Assembly: GCA_028023455.1 (NCBI GenBank)
Contig: JAQFVV010012396.1
Coordinates: forward strand, 5,622,085-5,686,084
Source: Epiperipatus broadwayi
Taxonomy: Eukaryota; Onychophora; Udeonychophora; Euonychophora; Peripatidae
Direction of reading: 5' to 3'
Length of the DNA: 64,000 nt
The notes below the pieces were generated by a model that ran no database searches, had not been told where the DNA came from, and saw only the letters and a program-made list of their open reading frames with translations. Below, piece by piece: positions 9,690 through 23,415 of the stretch (position 1 is the stretch's first letter; each line of letters opens with the position of its first letter). A program made the position numbers and the translations under genes.

Positions 9690-12680
9690 GGCTGAACTAC
9701 AAAAAATGTTGAACTATTAAACTTCTAGTAGAAAAAAAAAAGACATGCAAAGGACAAAGAAAATTGTTAAATTTCTTAACTATAGTATTAATTATAAGTT
9801 ATAATTTTTAAAAAATTATTTATTTTAAAGTGACATATATTCTTAAAAACCTTACATTAAGGTACTAAATTTTTAAACTGAAGTCACTAGAAATTCCAAA
9901 AGTTAACACTATTTAAAAGGAAGAAAAGTAAAAAATAAAAATGTCAAACAATTACTCAATCTCAGTTGCTAAACTATATCTATTTAATGCTAGTACATTG
10001 CAGGAATTATGTACAACTTATTCGGCTCATCTAAGATCTCTTCATTATTTTATATTTAATAATTGCAATGAACTTTATTATAAATACTATATTCCTCATA
10101 TTTTAGAAATAAAGTAATTGAAAGCTCATATTTTGGCAATATTTATATAACAGCATAGTAATGTGAAATGGTTATTTAAATATTTGAAAGAGCAATAGAT
10201 TACCAAGAACTTTTGAAATGTTTTATTCTGATATATATCAAAATATGCTTTCAATAAATGGTTTCTCTTGGATAAATTTATCTTAATAAATGAACTATTG
10301 ATTCAAGATAAATAAATCATTTATGTTAAAATTGACTAAAATGACATTTTTATTGCTCTTAATAGTTTGCTGATGAAAAGAACAAAAAAAATCACTCATT
10401 TACACTTCAATTTCATCCATAAATATTAACCAAATGAGAGGAAATGCATTGTAATTAAAAATTAAATGTCATTGATTTAATAAGACATAATTATCATATG
10501 CTTTATGACTCTTATTATAATACTCAAAATATGAATAAGTAAACCTGCTCTCTCTCTCTCTCTATTTTCTGGAAGAAAATTTGCTTAACTTTAGAAAAAA
10601 ATACTTGCTTTTAAACCTCTATAGTTAAATGTAATTCTTAATTAAAGTGTGTAAATGAAAAACCAGCTTAACACTATAGTATAAATTATTAAAACCTGAC
10701 TTATCTACTTATATGTTTAAATATTTCATGAAATTAAGTGGCCATTATTAATGTACTTGAGTGTGTTTATTTTTAAGAAAATCTAAAATTATTTTTAATG
10801 CTGTGCATCTATTTTATACTGTTTTACTGCCAACAAATGGAGAAATATTATTTGCTTGTAAAATTATCTTTAGCAAATTATTAAATCTCCAAGATAAATA
10901 ACTTTAATACTTTTAAAAGTTTTTTAAACTGGTTACAATTTAGAATTGTAATTTTGCATATTTATAATTTATTATTTTCTTGTTTTATATGTTCTAGCTT
11001 ATTATATTTTATGCATTATGGTTCATGATACTATTCAGAAGTTCACATAATATTGGGTGTTTTATTAATGCCATATAATGCTTTTAGTATTACATCATTC
11101 TAAGAGTATTGCTTTATTCTTTGTTGTGAATAATTTATCTATTTTAATGAATCCTTATATGTAAGCTTTAAAAAGGTGTTGTATATTTTTATTTTATTAA
11201 CTATTTAATGTAATATTTTATTAATACAGATTTGACACAAAATAATTATCAGTTTTATACATCAATTAATAATTATTGTTTATTAAGAGATTAGAATTAG
11301 TTTATCTTTTGAGTATTGCTTTAAGCTTACCTTGTTAATTTGTTTCCAAGAAATGTGAGCCTTGTCTTTCTCTTGATGATATTGATTTATATAGCACATA
11401 TATTTTATAAAGAGATGTTATCCTGGTCTCTCTCTTATCAATGATATTTTCCTTGAGTGGTATGTGCTGGTATAGTCCACTCCCTTTTCTCATATGTTTA
11501 GAGAGAAAGTCTTAGCATATTTATTTGCCCTCATTTTGGGTTCATGCCATCACTAAGTTCATTGCCTTTATTTATCTTTTCTTCTTAGCAGTGTCATATT
11601 TTTGGATTGTAACCATATGGTTGTTTGTTTTTGAAGTGTGTCATCTTTTCCTCAAGTGCACTTTAAGGTACTCTTAGTGTAGATAGAGATTGTCCTGGTG
11701 TATAAATCTATTCTGCTGTGCTTTGCCAACATTACAGAAAATAAAAATGATAATTACTTTATTCAAAATTTCAAAATTTATTTCTTAGCCTAAATAAGCA
11801 ATATTCATCATCATCATCCAGTAGCAAGTCATTGCTGGATTGGTAAGACATGAATAATATTAAAGTTACTCATTGTTTGGGACAATATTATGGTGTGACT
11901 GTATGCAAATGTGGAACTTCTTGAAATAATTCATAGTTCAAATAAAAGATTCATCAATTAGAAAGCTACAGCTTGGTTAACAAAATTTTTTTAAGTTAAG
12001 AAGATATAGAATTTTTGAAATAATGTTTATATTAATAAAAACTTTATCATGCAAGAGATATAGAAATTTTTGTAATAATTATGACAATAGTAATTTAAGT
12101 TTTAATAGTTAATAAAGATGGAACCTCTTGTAACAATATCTGTGTTCATGAGGTATACATGATTCCACTGAAATAGATAATAGTTTGTGAACATTTAATT
12201 TATTAATTTATTTTTATATACATATAAATTTAAGCTACAAATTTTGAAAGTATATTTCTCTAATGGGGTAAAATGCATTGTATTATAATTAAGCAGTGCA
12301 CTCAAATTTTGTAGATTTCCTACAGTGATATTGTTATTAAATTGTTTTATTGTAAATAAATATTGCATTTTATTGTTACATCTTGTTTTAGAATCTCAAA
12401 TGGTATATTATTTATACAGAAATCTAAGCAATGTATAATTTATGATTCAGTTATATTTAATTCTAATTATTCAAAATATAAATTAAAGATAATAAACCAT
12501 TTAGCTATAATGATTTACAGATGTTGAGAATGACATTTGTTTTGGTTGTTAACGGAATATTCTGAGTGACCATAAAATCCCTTTCGGCTCTTGGCATTCA
12601 AAGGTTATCCTAAGAGATTATTATTCAAAATTAAGAGTTTTATGTATCTTATTTTAACTAAAATATTTTTCTATTAAAAT
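9690..12680. other. AT-rich DNA with a short (CT)n; no gene recognised
   Basis: A CT dinucleotide run lies at 10548-10563. The segment 11330-11710 is somewhat richer in GC and in longer words, but all frames are interrupted and I recognise no family. Nothing else is supported. Confidence 0.5.
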
Positions 12681-12681
12681 T

Positions 12682-12727
12682 CATTATCATCATCATCATC
12701 ATCATCATCATTATTATTATTATTATT

Positions 12728-12763
<36 letters not shown>

Positions 12764-12781
12764 ATTATTATTATTATTGTA
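12682..12781 (+). repeat. Compound trinucleotide microsatellite (CAT)n(TAT)n(TGT)n(TAT)n
   Basis: An uninterrupted run in which the unit shifts from CAT to TAT to TGT and back to TAT while the three-base register is kept. Such single-base changes spreading through one array are typical of slippage-driven microsatellite evolution. About 100 bp; probably length-polymorphic. Confidence 0.95.
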
Positions 12782-12784
12782 CAG

Positions 12785-15080
12785 TAGGTATACATTATCT
12801 TTGGAATAAAAGAATGTCTCCTCACACCTTTCATTAGGATACTATTTATTTGATTAACAACTTACAAGTAATATAAAGAAGTAAGAAATTTAACACTAAG
12901 AATATTTATAATAATTCTGAGATGTTAATATCATAACACAATAATAAGAAAAAATTATATTTTATGTAAAAGAAATTATTGTGAAAAGAAAAGAAAAGTG
13001 GCACAAATAGATGTATAAGATTTAAAACATGATTATTTTTATCTAAATCTTGAACTGTGAATTTGATCATGGAAATAAGATATTGGAATAGCAGCTGTGA
13101 GGTGTGTGGTTATATATTGGAGGGGAGATAATAAAAGAAATATTATTATGAGAAAGAGATTATATTATAACCTAACTACTCTGTGTTGAATGTTGTAAAT
13201 ATTGAGAGTTGTTGTAGTTTGTAAGAGTGAGGTGAGGATTATGACTAGAGTATTAATAATGTTTAATAATTATTATCATAGTCATTATTATCCATATAGC
13301 TCTTTTTATTATTGGCATAGATCATATTAACAGAGAACCCTGAGCTTAGTCTGACATGATGTCTAATTTTTCAGCTATAATATACATTAAATTATTAAAA
13401 GAAATACAGGTGAAAATATCTTTTATTAATACTTTTGATCTCATTATAAAAAAAATTAATGAATATACACAAATAGATAAGTCTTTAAAAAATATAAATG
13501 AGAAGTATCGCAAATAATTTTTGGAGAGGAAAAATAACTTTTTGTAACATTTATTATATAAAAATAAATAAGCAGAAAAATTCAGCTGATTTGATTTTAT
13601 AATTATATAAAAGTCACTACCAATAATATCTAGTGGTGCTGAAATAGTATTGGTCTACATTCATTTTCATTGCAATTTCTGCTTTGACATATCATATAGA
13701 TCCCCAAAGTCATACCAAAATATTAATTGAAAATTGATCATTTTTACATGTTTTTTCACAAAATGGATGTGGTCTAATGTAAAATAATGCACGTTCACAA
13801 TAATAAAATATTGTTTGTTTTTTATAAAATATTTTAAAAATAAATACACATTACAAAATCTAATCATGCATGCTGTGAACCAGAGAAACCACTGGCCTTT
13901 AGTAGACAAATTTTATGCATTTGAGTTGAAAGGAGAGTTATATTGCTGCCACTTCTTCATGCTGCACCAAGACATGTTGCTTCTGGTTTCCATTATTGAG
14001 GAAAAATGTATGTCCAGATAGCCTATAGTGACCTTAAAATGAAGGGAATATGATCTTAAACTGTCAATTATATTATGTCAATCTGGTGGTTAGAATTCTT
14101 CAGTAGGTGACTGAACATTCATAGGTTGAATTCAAAGTCAAAATTCTGAAAAAAATGAAAAACACATTTCCAGAACACTTCCAGTCTCATCTGAATCAAA
14201 ATGTCATAGCAAAACCATGATGAAGTGAACTTATTTTTAGTATTTCTTCAGGACATTTTCACGACTTATCACTCATTACTTATTACTGATAGACCAAATG
14301 GTTATCTTTATCCTTTCTTCTCTTTTTGTTACTTTGTTTCAGTTTTTTTTTAAAAAAACTCTTGTACTACATTAAGCTTATCGTTTTTATTATTGTTTAC
14401 TTAAACCCCAACATTGTATTCTGTGGTTTATTTATTAAATTATGCTTAATTTTTACAATTTGTGTGTTTTAGAATTGTTTTTATGCTGACCTTATTTTTT
14501 GTCAATTTTGGAAGAAGAAAAAATATGTAATTTAGCATTATTTTTATAAATGTTGACAACACAATGGGAGACAGAATTTTTTTATATACAAATAGACATC
14601 AATGGTCAATATATTAATCAGTATTTTCAATATAATTTCAGTAGATTCACGCAGTACATAAAAACAGACACATAGAGCACATATTATATCAATACCAATG
14701 CCTTTACTTCATTTTAAGTGATTTATTTCCTGAAAATTGGAAATACATTAGCCATTCAAATAAATTTAGGAGAAAAAACAGTCTGTCAGCTTTGACATTA
14801 AGATATCTCCAACATAGTGAGAAAAAATATAAGCTGAAGGTTTATATAATATTTCTGAATGCATGTTAAGGTTTTTTGCTAAAAAAAAACTGGTTAAGTA
14901 ACTAAACAACAGATGACCAAGCAGCATTTCTTGATCATCACTAGTAGTTTCCTTATCACTTTTCTAAGATTATTGATTTTAATATCTTAATATTTAAAGT
15001 TATATCATAAAGCAAGCTCATCAGACAAGCAGTTGAGCATAAGAGTGAAAATGGAAGATTCAAGAGTGGAAGATTCCTGA
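12785..15080. other. AT-rich DNA, no gene recognised
   Basis: The open frame at 13815-14021 covers a GC-richer patch (about 13880-14010), but it lacks convincing splice borders and matches no family known to me. A tRNA-B-box-like word near 14130 has no matching A box. Confidence 0.45.
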
Positions 15081-15083
15081 ATT

Positions 15084-15207
15084 AATTTCCTAATAAAAAA
15101 ATTAATACATATATATATATGTGTGTGTGTTTGTGTTTATGTCTCAATTTCCTAATAAAAAAATTAATACATATATATATATGTGTGTGTGTTTGTGTTT
15201 ATGTCTC
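15084..15207 (+). repeat. Perfect 62-bp tandem duplication
   Basis: Two copies, 15084-15145 and 15146-15207, appear identical. Each holds a (TA)n/(TG)n core ending in TTTGTGTTTATGTCTC. The lack of differences implies a recent duplication or gene-conversion event. Confidence 0.93.
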
Positions 15208-15645
15208 ATGGCATACAACAACATAGTAATGTGTGTACATGTATATATGTAAAGTTGAAAGGAAAAGTAGAAATAAACACAAACAAAAAATTTTTCTAGA
15301 TAGTTTTTATATTACACTGAAATAATAGTTAAAAAATAAATAACAATTTTGAATGTAAAATTATTATAAATTGTAGTTTTAAATCAAATATTTAAAAAAA
15401 TATAACAACTTATTCTAATTTTGAAATTAAAACAAGTGTGTTTTGGAGTTACAATAGATGTACTTGAAATTAGAAAATTCCACTATCTACTTTGATTAGC
15501 ACATTTGTTAATTAAACCTTCTATAACATTTTGATAAAAATCCTACAAAGTTGTTTTTGAAAGAATTAAGGTGAATTGGAAAGAATCATTAACTTTTTTC
15601 AATCAAAATAAAGAAAACAAACTGTTTTTTTATTAAATTCCACCA
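15205..15645 (+). repeat. Dispersed repeat P, copy 1
   Basis: Aligns with 23830-24370 through shared words such as AAAAGTAGAAATAAA, ACAAACAAA, AAATTATTATAAATT and TTTTAAATCAA, in the same order. The two are well diverged. No coding sequence or terminal repeats are seen; the family is not recognised. Confidence 0.6.
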
Positions 15646-15649
15646 TGAC

Positions 15650-16435
15650 TATAAAAGATTTAAAAAAATATTGGATGAGAGTTTTTACAGATTATGGCAG
15701 CAAGATGATTATAAATTTATAACTGAAAGCAAGAAACAATATCCAGCCACTGCTAGTTCACAAGGGTAGAGTTTGGATTCACTTGGAAACAAGGTCTAGC
15801 TTTTATGTCATTCATAGCTTGTATATATGTGAGTATTAAATGGTGTAAAAACTGAAAGCAACACCTGCTAACAACAGTTACCAGATTATACCTTTCCCAA
15901 AGATAACAATAACACAATCTACTGTTTTAGAAAAGATCACCTTACCCAGAGAGTCCATAGAATTGCTAAAGTCATTTATATGTATACTATTTTATCTATA
16001 TAGAGAGAATCACAGATAAAGGTACTGCATTATATATATGAAGTACCACTGGTGAGTAGATGTGTTTGTATCATATATATATTTATTGATAATGATATTA
16101 TTTTAGATAATTTTTTGGAAATGACAGTTAAAATTTCTAATTAACAAATTTTAAAAATAAGTGACTTTTGTCAACTAAAAAGAAAAATAATAAATGACAT
16201 TTGTGTCTAAACGATTATTTGTTTCCAATATTGTTCATAAAAAAGAAAGTGAGAAAAACTCTAATGATTTTTTTTAATATTAAAAATAAGGTCACAAAGA
16301 ACTGAATTTTAAATGAAACTTTCCAAATGATAATAGTTTGTTTTTTTAAAAAGAAAAACTTTTCCTTATAAAAAATAAGAGGTTAATTGATAGCTTTAAT
16401 TCAGATTATCTACATTTTTTTATACACACATACAT
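15650..16435. other. AT-rich spacer, nothing recognised
   Basis: No gene-like or element-like structure was found. Confidence 0.5.
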
Positions 16436-16439
16436 GTGC

Positions 16440-16850
16440 ATTAATGTATTAAAATATGAATTGGATTTTATTATTAGTTTATCACAATTCTCATAAGTAA
16501 TTTTAGTTCATATAGCACATCTCTACTTATGTCAATGGGTGTCATATATATATATATTAATTAAGAGCATGCTACATATGTCATGTGACATCTGACTTTT
16601 TATTATTAATATATATATGTTAAAATCTGTCATACTTTATGTATTATTAAAATGAATTATTGTATTTTATTATTAGTTTATCACAATTCTGATATGTAAT
16701 TTTAATTCATACAGCATCTCTGTGCTTATGTCAATGAGTGTCATATCGATATATATGTTAAAATCAGTCATACTCTATGGATTATTAAAATAAATTATTG
16801 AATTTTATTATTAGTTTATCACAATTCTGATATGTATTTTTTTATACAGG
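16440..16850 (+). repeat. Three imperfect tandem units
   Basis: The words TTATTATTAGTTTATCACAA and TATGTCAATG.GTGTCATAT recur three times and twice respectively at about 16470, 16670 and 16805, with TTAAAAT.AGTCATAC between. The units differ in length because of (TA)n insertions. Looks like local expansion of the left end of repeat S, which follows. Confidence 0.7.
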
Positions 16851-16956
16851 CACATCTGTATACTGATATATACATGTTTTATGTAAACCTAGTGACATAT
16901 TGGCAAATCATAATATGATAGCTTATTTCTTTTTGTATTAATCAAAGTCAGAAGAA

Positions 16957-17012
<56 letters not shown>

Positions 17013-17720
17013 TGAATATGGTTATATATATATATATATATAAACCATATTCACCAGACCTTAATTTAATTTTATATTTATTAATAAATTTATATTTAAG
17101 TTATTCCAGTGAATGGACTCAATCCTAAAATAGTTTTAGAATATTGTATGTTTGCATTATATCTCTTATGGTAACAGTGATAGAGTTCTTGTTTCCTGAA
17201 TTAGATTTATGCATAACAGTTATATGGAGTAGAGGTTAATTTTTAGTATTATGGACATCCAGATGATGATAATCCTTGTGAGAACAAAAGGGATATTCTT
17301 TAAAGTCAATGCACTACATTTCATTTTATTTATTACTTCTTTATAAATTTAGTTTATAGCTGCTCATTATTTGACTTATTGTTGTATTTTGGCAAAGTAG
17401 CACCTGAATATGTGCATCCAGATAATTATTGTTTGTATTCTTGCCCTATATTTGGCAGTGGCTAAATAATTAGCTTGATCTATAGGGAACCATTTTCAAA
17501 TCCAGACACAACATTGACTTGATTTATTTTTATTGCTGATTATTCATGATGATAAATGATTATTACCTTTGTGTAATGCTGGTGAATTTATAATTAACAT
17601 AGTTATCTTTTTTCTTGCTGATCTCTTATGCTCCTCATATTCATTATATATTTAAATTTGAGTCTTTGGTTTGGGGTTGATGATAATGAGTTTTCCATCA
17701 CTTCATATTCATCCAAAAGC
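16840..17720 (+). repeat. Dispersed repeat S, copy 1, with a (TA)n insertion
   Basis: Collinear with 47075-47735: both start TACAGGCACAT, pass through ATTAATAAATTTATAT, AAGTTA.TCCA.TGAAT and ATTATATGTTTG-like words, and end near TGATGATG.TGTTTTCC-type sequence. Strong divergence implies age. A (TA)n tract at 16956-17009 interrupts copy 1. No recognised coding sequence, so function and class are unknown. Confidence 0.6.
16956..17053. repeat. (TA)n tract followed by a perfect hairpin
   Basis: A long TA run is followed by an inverted repeat at 17013-17053 in which TGAATATGGTT pairs with AACCATATTCA around a (TA)n core, with one slipped base. Likely to extrude as a cruciform and to be unstable in length. 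Confidence 0.85.
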
Positions 17721-17724
17721 TTTA

Positions 17725-20700
17725 TTAATTTAACCAATTGAATAAAACTTTTGTGCTTAAGTTGTTAATTTAATGCTCAACACCTGATCTTCATTAATAT
17801 CTTATTGAATTATTAGGGAAACAGTAATTTTACAAACATTTGCTAATTGCATTTTTAAAATGTATTTAGCTATATATTCTAGAGAACATATTGTTCAAAA
17901 CCAATTCTCATCTATTTTTATTTTTTTAAACAGTGATTAACAAATTTATCCAATATAAAAAATGAGTGAGTTATTTTACATATGATTAACTCTGAACCAA
18001 GGAATTTGAACTAAACTAAAATCAGAATGACTAAACTAGTAGTCAGTTATAAACTGATGTAATAACTAATAAGATAGTACAATATAATAGTAGAAGGGGA
18101 AGGGTTAAACTTAGAATTTTATAATTTTATTTTCTAACGGTAATACCAGTTGTAATAATTATAAAGCAATAAATGAGTGATTAGAAAAAGATTTTAAATA
18201 CTTTTATTAAGTTCTAAAGATTTTTTTTTAAAATCTTTTAAACAAGAAATAATAATAGTTGTCTAGAGATTCAAAACTTCTCAAGAGATTTTAGAATGAC
18301 AGGCTGTCACATTATATTAAGTTTATTTGTTATAAACAGTACAGTTTCACCAAAATGATATAAACTACATTTGAAAAGAAACTATATATATGTAGTAGAT
18401 GAACACACAATTGTTATTGATTCACTCTACAGACAAGATGATTAGGGCCAACTTCTATCTATTGTTAAAACAATTATATACAGGTACAATAGTCTTTCCC
18501 CTCAAAATAAATCTGTAATTATAGATTTTGACTGTACTTTTTTTAGGTAAAAGATTTATATACGGTTTTTTTTTAACTATAAAACACAAAGATTCACACA
18601 ACCATATTTATAATTTCTTCAAAGATGCTAGGTAGCCCTAGCAGAGATTTGAGATTTTTTAAATGCTGAAACTATTAAAAGAATCATCAGTAACTAAAAG
18701 GACTCATATGATGAACCATATTGAATGCATCTCAAATCATTATTGATCATTGTGACAAAACAAAATTCCTTTATCCTGAATTGGTCATCTCCTATGTTAT
18801 CAAAATTCTGATGTAATACTAAATTCCTATGTTTCAGCCTCAACAAAAAATAAAAGAAAATGGGATTATGAAATGAATTTCAAATAACATTCAATAAATA
18901 ATAGATTAATGTAAAATGATAGCCAACTTTTGAACATTAATTTAAAATGTTTTCATCTTCACTATATAGAATCAGAAAACTATAAATAATGAATCTGGTA
19001 ATATGTAACTGCGGATTGATACTAGGAGCATAAGAACCAATTACAAAGTGTTACTGACAATGACCAATTATCATCACTTGGTCACAGAAACCTAATGACT
19101 AGTTAACTTTATATATTTATCTGAATCCATTCGGGTTTTTTTTCAATTCTAGAAAAAAATTTTATCACCAAAATTTCTCATTAGTTATATAGACTTTTAA
19201 AATATATATATATATATCATTAATCTTTTAACACAATTATTATTATAAGTAAAAGAGATGAGTAAAAAAAATTATGGGTTCAGTGCTCATAATAAGACAA
19301 CACCTTCTTCATCAGTAGTGAAGACAATATATTATCATTTTATTATTTATAATCAGTTCATCAACAATTAATTATCTGCCAAACTCAGACTAACCTGGGA
19401 CCTTTACTCTCTACTTAAAAATGCTACATATCAATTTACTGGTCATTATTGAAAAACTATGTAGGTTGTGTATTAGCTTTTTACCTGAAAAAATATTTAA
19501 GGCTCATTTATCTTATTTATATTCTAAGTTATAACATGCTATATAAATATGCTAGCTATTTTGCCATAAAGACTTTCATATTAAGGAAGTGATTGGCTCA
19601 TCAAAATCTGGAAGATATGTTGTTTGCTTTCAAGATTCTCTTACTTTATTTTTTAATGAATCACCACTCAAACTTAGAATAGTTAGCTCTGTAATGGGTA
19701 AAAAAAACTACTCATGGAAATATAAAACATGGTGTAATGGGAGTTAGTCATCCAAATTTAAATATTACTTTCAAGGATGTATGGTAATCTTTCACAATCA
19801 TTAAAATAAATTCTTCTGATGTTTACTAATTGTTGAAAAAATAACTCAAATGAGAACCCATACCAAGTTAATCCATATTCTCATTTTAATGAGAACAAAA
19901 TTCATTCATTGTAAATTAGTAATATTTTTCATTTATCATCATAAGTGGCAGCAACCATTCTTAAATAAGTAAAATTATTTCAATTTCTTATCAAAACATA
20001 TATACCATGCTATAATTTGGATTAACAAAAAGTAACATGGTTTAATCCTCAAAATTATTACTTCAGAACATAAAGTGATTGAATAAAACCTCAGTGACAT
20101 TCAATAAACATTAGATTTATTAGGCAAACAGAGGTAGCATTGGCTATAATCTTTTTAAGAGTAAAGATAATTCATGGATTCAGTTTTCATAAAAATTTGA
20201 CACCTAACTCTAAGAATGTAAAGGTTGCTTTTTCATATAATCATTTTTTGTTGATGTTGTTGTTGCAATCATCCCATTGTCATTTATCAAACCAATCCAT
20301 ATTAATTCAAAACTTTTATTCTTTAATTAATAATAACTAGATACCCATATACTAACCAATGGTAGATAAATAGTTATTGAGAAATAAAATTCAAACTATT
20401 TGCAATCTGAAAAAATTTCAAAAGTTTACCTGGACCAGACTCATTCACCAGATTATAAACAACGCTTCTTATGGGTCTAATTATTAAACATTGACACTCT
20501 TTAACTATTATGTTTGTATAAAACAAAGACTTAAATGGTGTTCCCCATTAAATATTCTAAAACAATAGTTAAATTAATATTAAGAGTAGATAGGATGATT
20601 TTTGTGGCAATAAAAAAATACTGTACCTACCAGTTATAGTTTGATAATTTAAATCTTTATTTAATAGAGTTTAATTTTAAAAATAAATACAGATTTTATT

Positions 20701-21010
20701 TCTGCTGAATTCAAAAATAAAAATCTAAATTATTCATTTAACATGTATAAAATCATTTGGTGCAATTTTAAGAAAAAATAATGGGATCTATTATTTTCTC
20801 TTTGTGTGCTGTTAAATGTAAAGAGTATGGCATAATAAGTTTGTTATCTCATCCTTCAAAAATATTTAAAGTCAAAGAATTTATGAGAAGGTAGAATATT
20901 ATGTTGGAAAGAAACAGTTTTGTTTTCAAAGAGAGACAAGTACAAGAGTTGCTATTGGGGTCATTAGAGTAAATGCTAAGAGATATATTGAATAAAATAA
21001 GTGAATTGAT
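17725..21010. other. AT-rich DNA, no gene recognised
   Basis: About 3.3 kb with only small noise frames. On the minus strand near 19300-19320 there is a CTGATGAAG word with a following GUC-like arm but no GAAA box; it was not accepted as a hammerhead. Confidence 0.5.
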
Positions 21011-21012
21011 AT

Positions 21013-21410
21013 ATGAAAACAGGCAAAACTCTCCATACAGTGGTGCCATTCAGTGCAAACCAGAGTAATAAATGGATGCCAGAAGTCTTGTGCATAAAAT
21101 CCCTATCTAGTGACTACTCATCCAATATCTCCAGACTAGTTTTTAGCTTGTGGCTTTCATCAGTGAGGAGCCTTGGATCTGAGAGCACTGCACTTAGATC
21201 TTAGAAGGTAATGCAACCTTTTATCTCTACTGAAAAACTATGAGTCTAAAATTGAAAACATATTTTCAATCCAATCTCATTAGCTTATATAGTCATATAG
21301 GTTTGAACTCAGTTCAGTACCCATACATTTTGGTATCTTTGGTTCTTTAATAACCATAGTCATCACTATTCTATTAAGCATGGTGATCATGTGATGTTTA
21401 GTGGTTTAAC
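21013..21410 (+). repeat. Repeat family R, copy 4 (reference orientation)
   Basis: Carries the outer terminus AACAGGCAAAACTC, the core block with CATCAGTGAGGAGCC, and the distal block ending in TGATCATGTGATGTTTA, so it is nearly as long as copy 3. The 63-codon open frame across 21013-21204 is not shared intact by the other copies and is not considered coding. Confidence 0.85.
21121..21178 (-). ncRNA. Hammerhead-like ribozyme motif in R copy 4 (damaged)
   Basis: Minus strand: stem I strand GATCCAAGGCTCCTCA, box CUGAUGA (21157-21163), weak stem II AGC-CACAA-GCT, then AAAAAC in place of GAAAC, followed by UAGUC and TGGAGATATTGGA. The invariant G of the GAAA box is lost, so this copy should be inactive while keeping the fold. 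Confidence 0.45.
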
Positions 21411-21639
21411 TAATATATATTTTGTGGATTTGATCTGGAATAAACTTTATGACCTTTTTGAAAAATAAATAAGTATTTTGAACAGAGAGAAAATTGATTT
21501 GGAATAAGTATACTGGATGAAGGATAATAATCAGGCAGGTGAATAATAAGACAAGAAGTGAATATAGAAAGAGGAGTTAGACAAAAATACAAATGTTTCC
21601 TGTAATGTTTAGTTTATTTGACATATGTTAAATAAATAT

Positions 21640-22440
21640 TTATCTCTGGGAAGTTAATTTTGAAGGTAAAATAATTAAATGTATAACATTTGATGATGAT
21701 ATGACTCTTATAGCTAAGGATGAAAAGAGTCTATCATAATATGTTAAATAAATTGAAAACAAAGATGTATAAAATGAAGACTAATGTTAAGAAGACTGAG
21801 TGTTTATGGATAGAAACACAAAAATACAACTTGATATTTATGTTAATATAGTTCAACAGGTAAATGAATTTAGATATTTGGATAGTTTATTGAGTAAGGA
21901 TGAAACAAGAAAAAATGAATTAAAAAACAAACATGGAATTGAAAAAGAACATATTTATTAAGAAAATGAAACATTTTGTGAATCTTTAAAAAGAGAATTA
22001 AGAAAAAGAATAATTAAGGACTGTGTATAGAGTGTATTATTATATGTTTGTCAAATGTGTACAATGAGTAAAAGAATTATGAACATATTGGAAACCTTTG
22101 AGATGTGAATATGAAGAAGAATGGAGAAAATTCATTGGCTGAATAAAATAACAAATGAGAAGGTTTTAGAAAGAGTAAAGAAATTAAAAAGATTTATTGA
22201 GGAAATTAGTGATAGGAAAAGAAATTGAATTGGTTATATACTAAGAAAAAAAAAGTTTAATGAATGACTTTTGAAAGGAAGGATAAATGAAAACAAGAAT
22301 AAAGAATAGAGAAAGATTGACCTTGTTGAATGATATAAGAGAAAAGATATGTAGTATTGAAGATCTAGGCAATGAACAGAATAAAGAAAGATATGGGTTG
22401 ACTGTGTGATTGCTCTCTCAACCTGGATGAGCACTATTTA
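21640..22440 (+). pseudogene. Decayed LINE reverse transcriptase (YADD to C-terminal end)
   Basis: At 21689-21703 the frame reads FDDDM, followed by TLIAKDEKSL, a changed form of the YADDM.LIAK.E..L catalytic block of non-LTR reverse transcriptases. Downstream, in order, are TNVKKTECLWI, QQVNEFRYLDSLLS (usual QV..F.YLGS.IS), the thumb region with MSKRIMNILETFEM-like sequence, RKRNWIGYILRKK (usual RR..WIGH.LR) and IWVDCVIA near 22400. This order is that of the second half of RTE- and related LINE enzymes up to the protein end. Numerous stops and several frame shifts show it is dead. The endonuclease and fingers domains are missing, as expected for a 5'-truncated insertion. No polyA tail or target duplication was found. 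Confidence 0.75.
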
Positions 22441-22444
22441 TTGA

Positions 22445-23412
22445 CGTGTGTGGTATGTAGATGAAAACAAAACTTGCTTGATTTTATATTTGTGTAAAAA
22501 TATGATAACAAAAATCAATATGCATAAGCAAAAAATTAATATTTAAAAAACATTAATGTTAAGTCAGGATAAACCAACTTTAAATAGCTTTCACTACAAG
22601 GCAAATCCCCTCCTCAGCATCTATTTACAGAGAAACAATGAAAAAGATAATACTCACTAGCTTGGCAAAAACAAGCTGAGGCCAGATATTATGTTTGTTT
22701 TATTCTTTAGCTAAAAGTAATGTAATGGGTATAGTCTATCTAATAAAAAAAAATAAAAATTCAAAATTCATCTGAATTTAAACTCAGATCATAGCTTTGG
22801 AAATGAATATGTTAACCACTATATGACAAAGGCTTTTCCATAACAAAAATAACCATTAGAAGCTATATCTTGGTTTATACTGAAAGCAAAGATTAAAATT
22901 TTGTTGAAAAAAAGACTTTTAAACAGTCATTGTTCAAATGTAATTAATATTCACCAAGGAATGAATAAAAACCAATTTTTGCATTGTGTGAGAGTGATAT
23001 AATGGGAAAATATTGTTTTATAATATAGACATGGAGATGTAGGTGTTTAATACTTCTGGGTCATCTGGGCAAAAAAATTTTATGCAAATGCATGCATGTT
23101 GAACATGGATGGTCTGATTTAGTGAGCTTGTGGGTGATGCAGTATAATTAAATTGGGCTGGTGGATGCACTGATAAAAATAAAAAACTGAAAACTAATAT
23201 ATGAATATTTATATATATTGGGTGCAATTTTACATGACAATACCTCCATATCTTTAAATGACAAAAATTCACAATAAATATCATTTAAAATCTTGAGCTT
23301 TACATTGATTGAAAAAAATTTTTTTAATGTTTTCCATTATGTTATAACTTCGTGATCTAATAAGATTAAAAAAGATAATATATATATTTATTTAAAATAT
23401 TTTTATGAATAT
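22445..23412. other. AT-rich spacer, nothing recognised
   Basis: The minus-strand open frame at 23018-23284 has no recognised domain and no splice support. Confidence 0.45.
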
Positions 23413-23415
23413 GAA

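Noticed and set aside
19270-19325. CTGATGAAG word with a downstream pairing arm on the minus strand, a possible hammerhead
   Set aside because: No GAAA box follows the putative stem II and no cleavage triplet could be placed.
21013-21204. 63-codon ORF across R copy 4 as a repeat-encoded protein
   Set aside because: Other R copies break the frame; the conserved feature of the family is the ribozyme-like core on the opposite strand.
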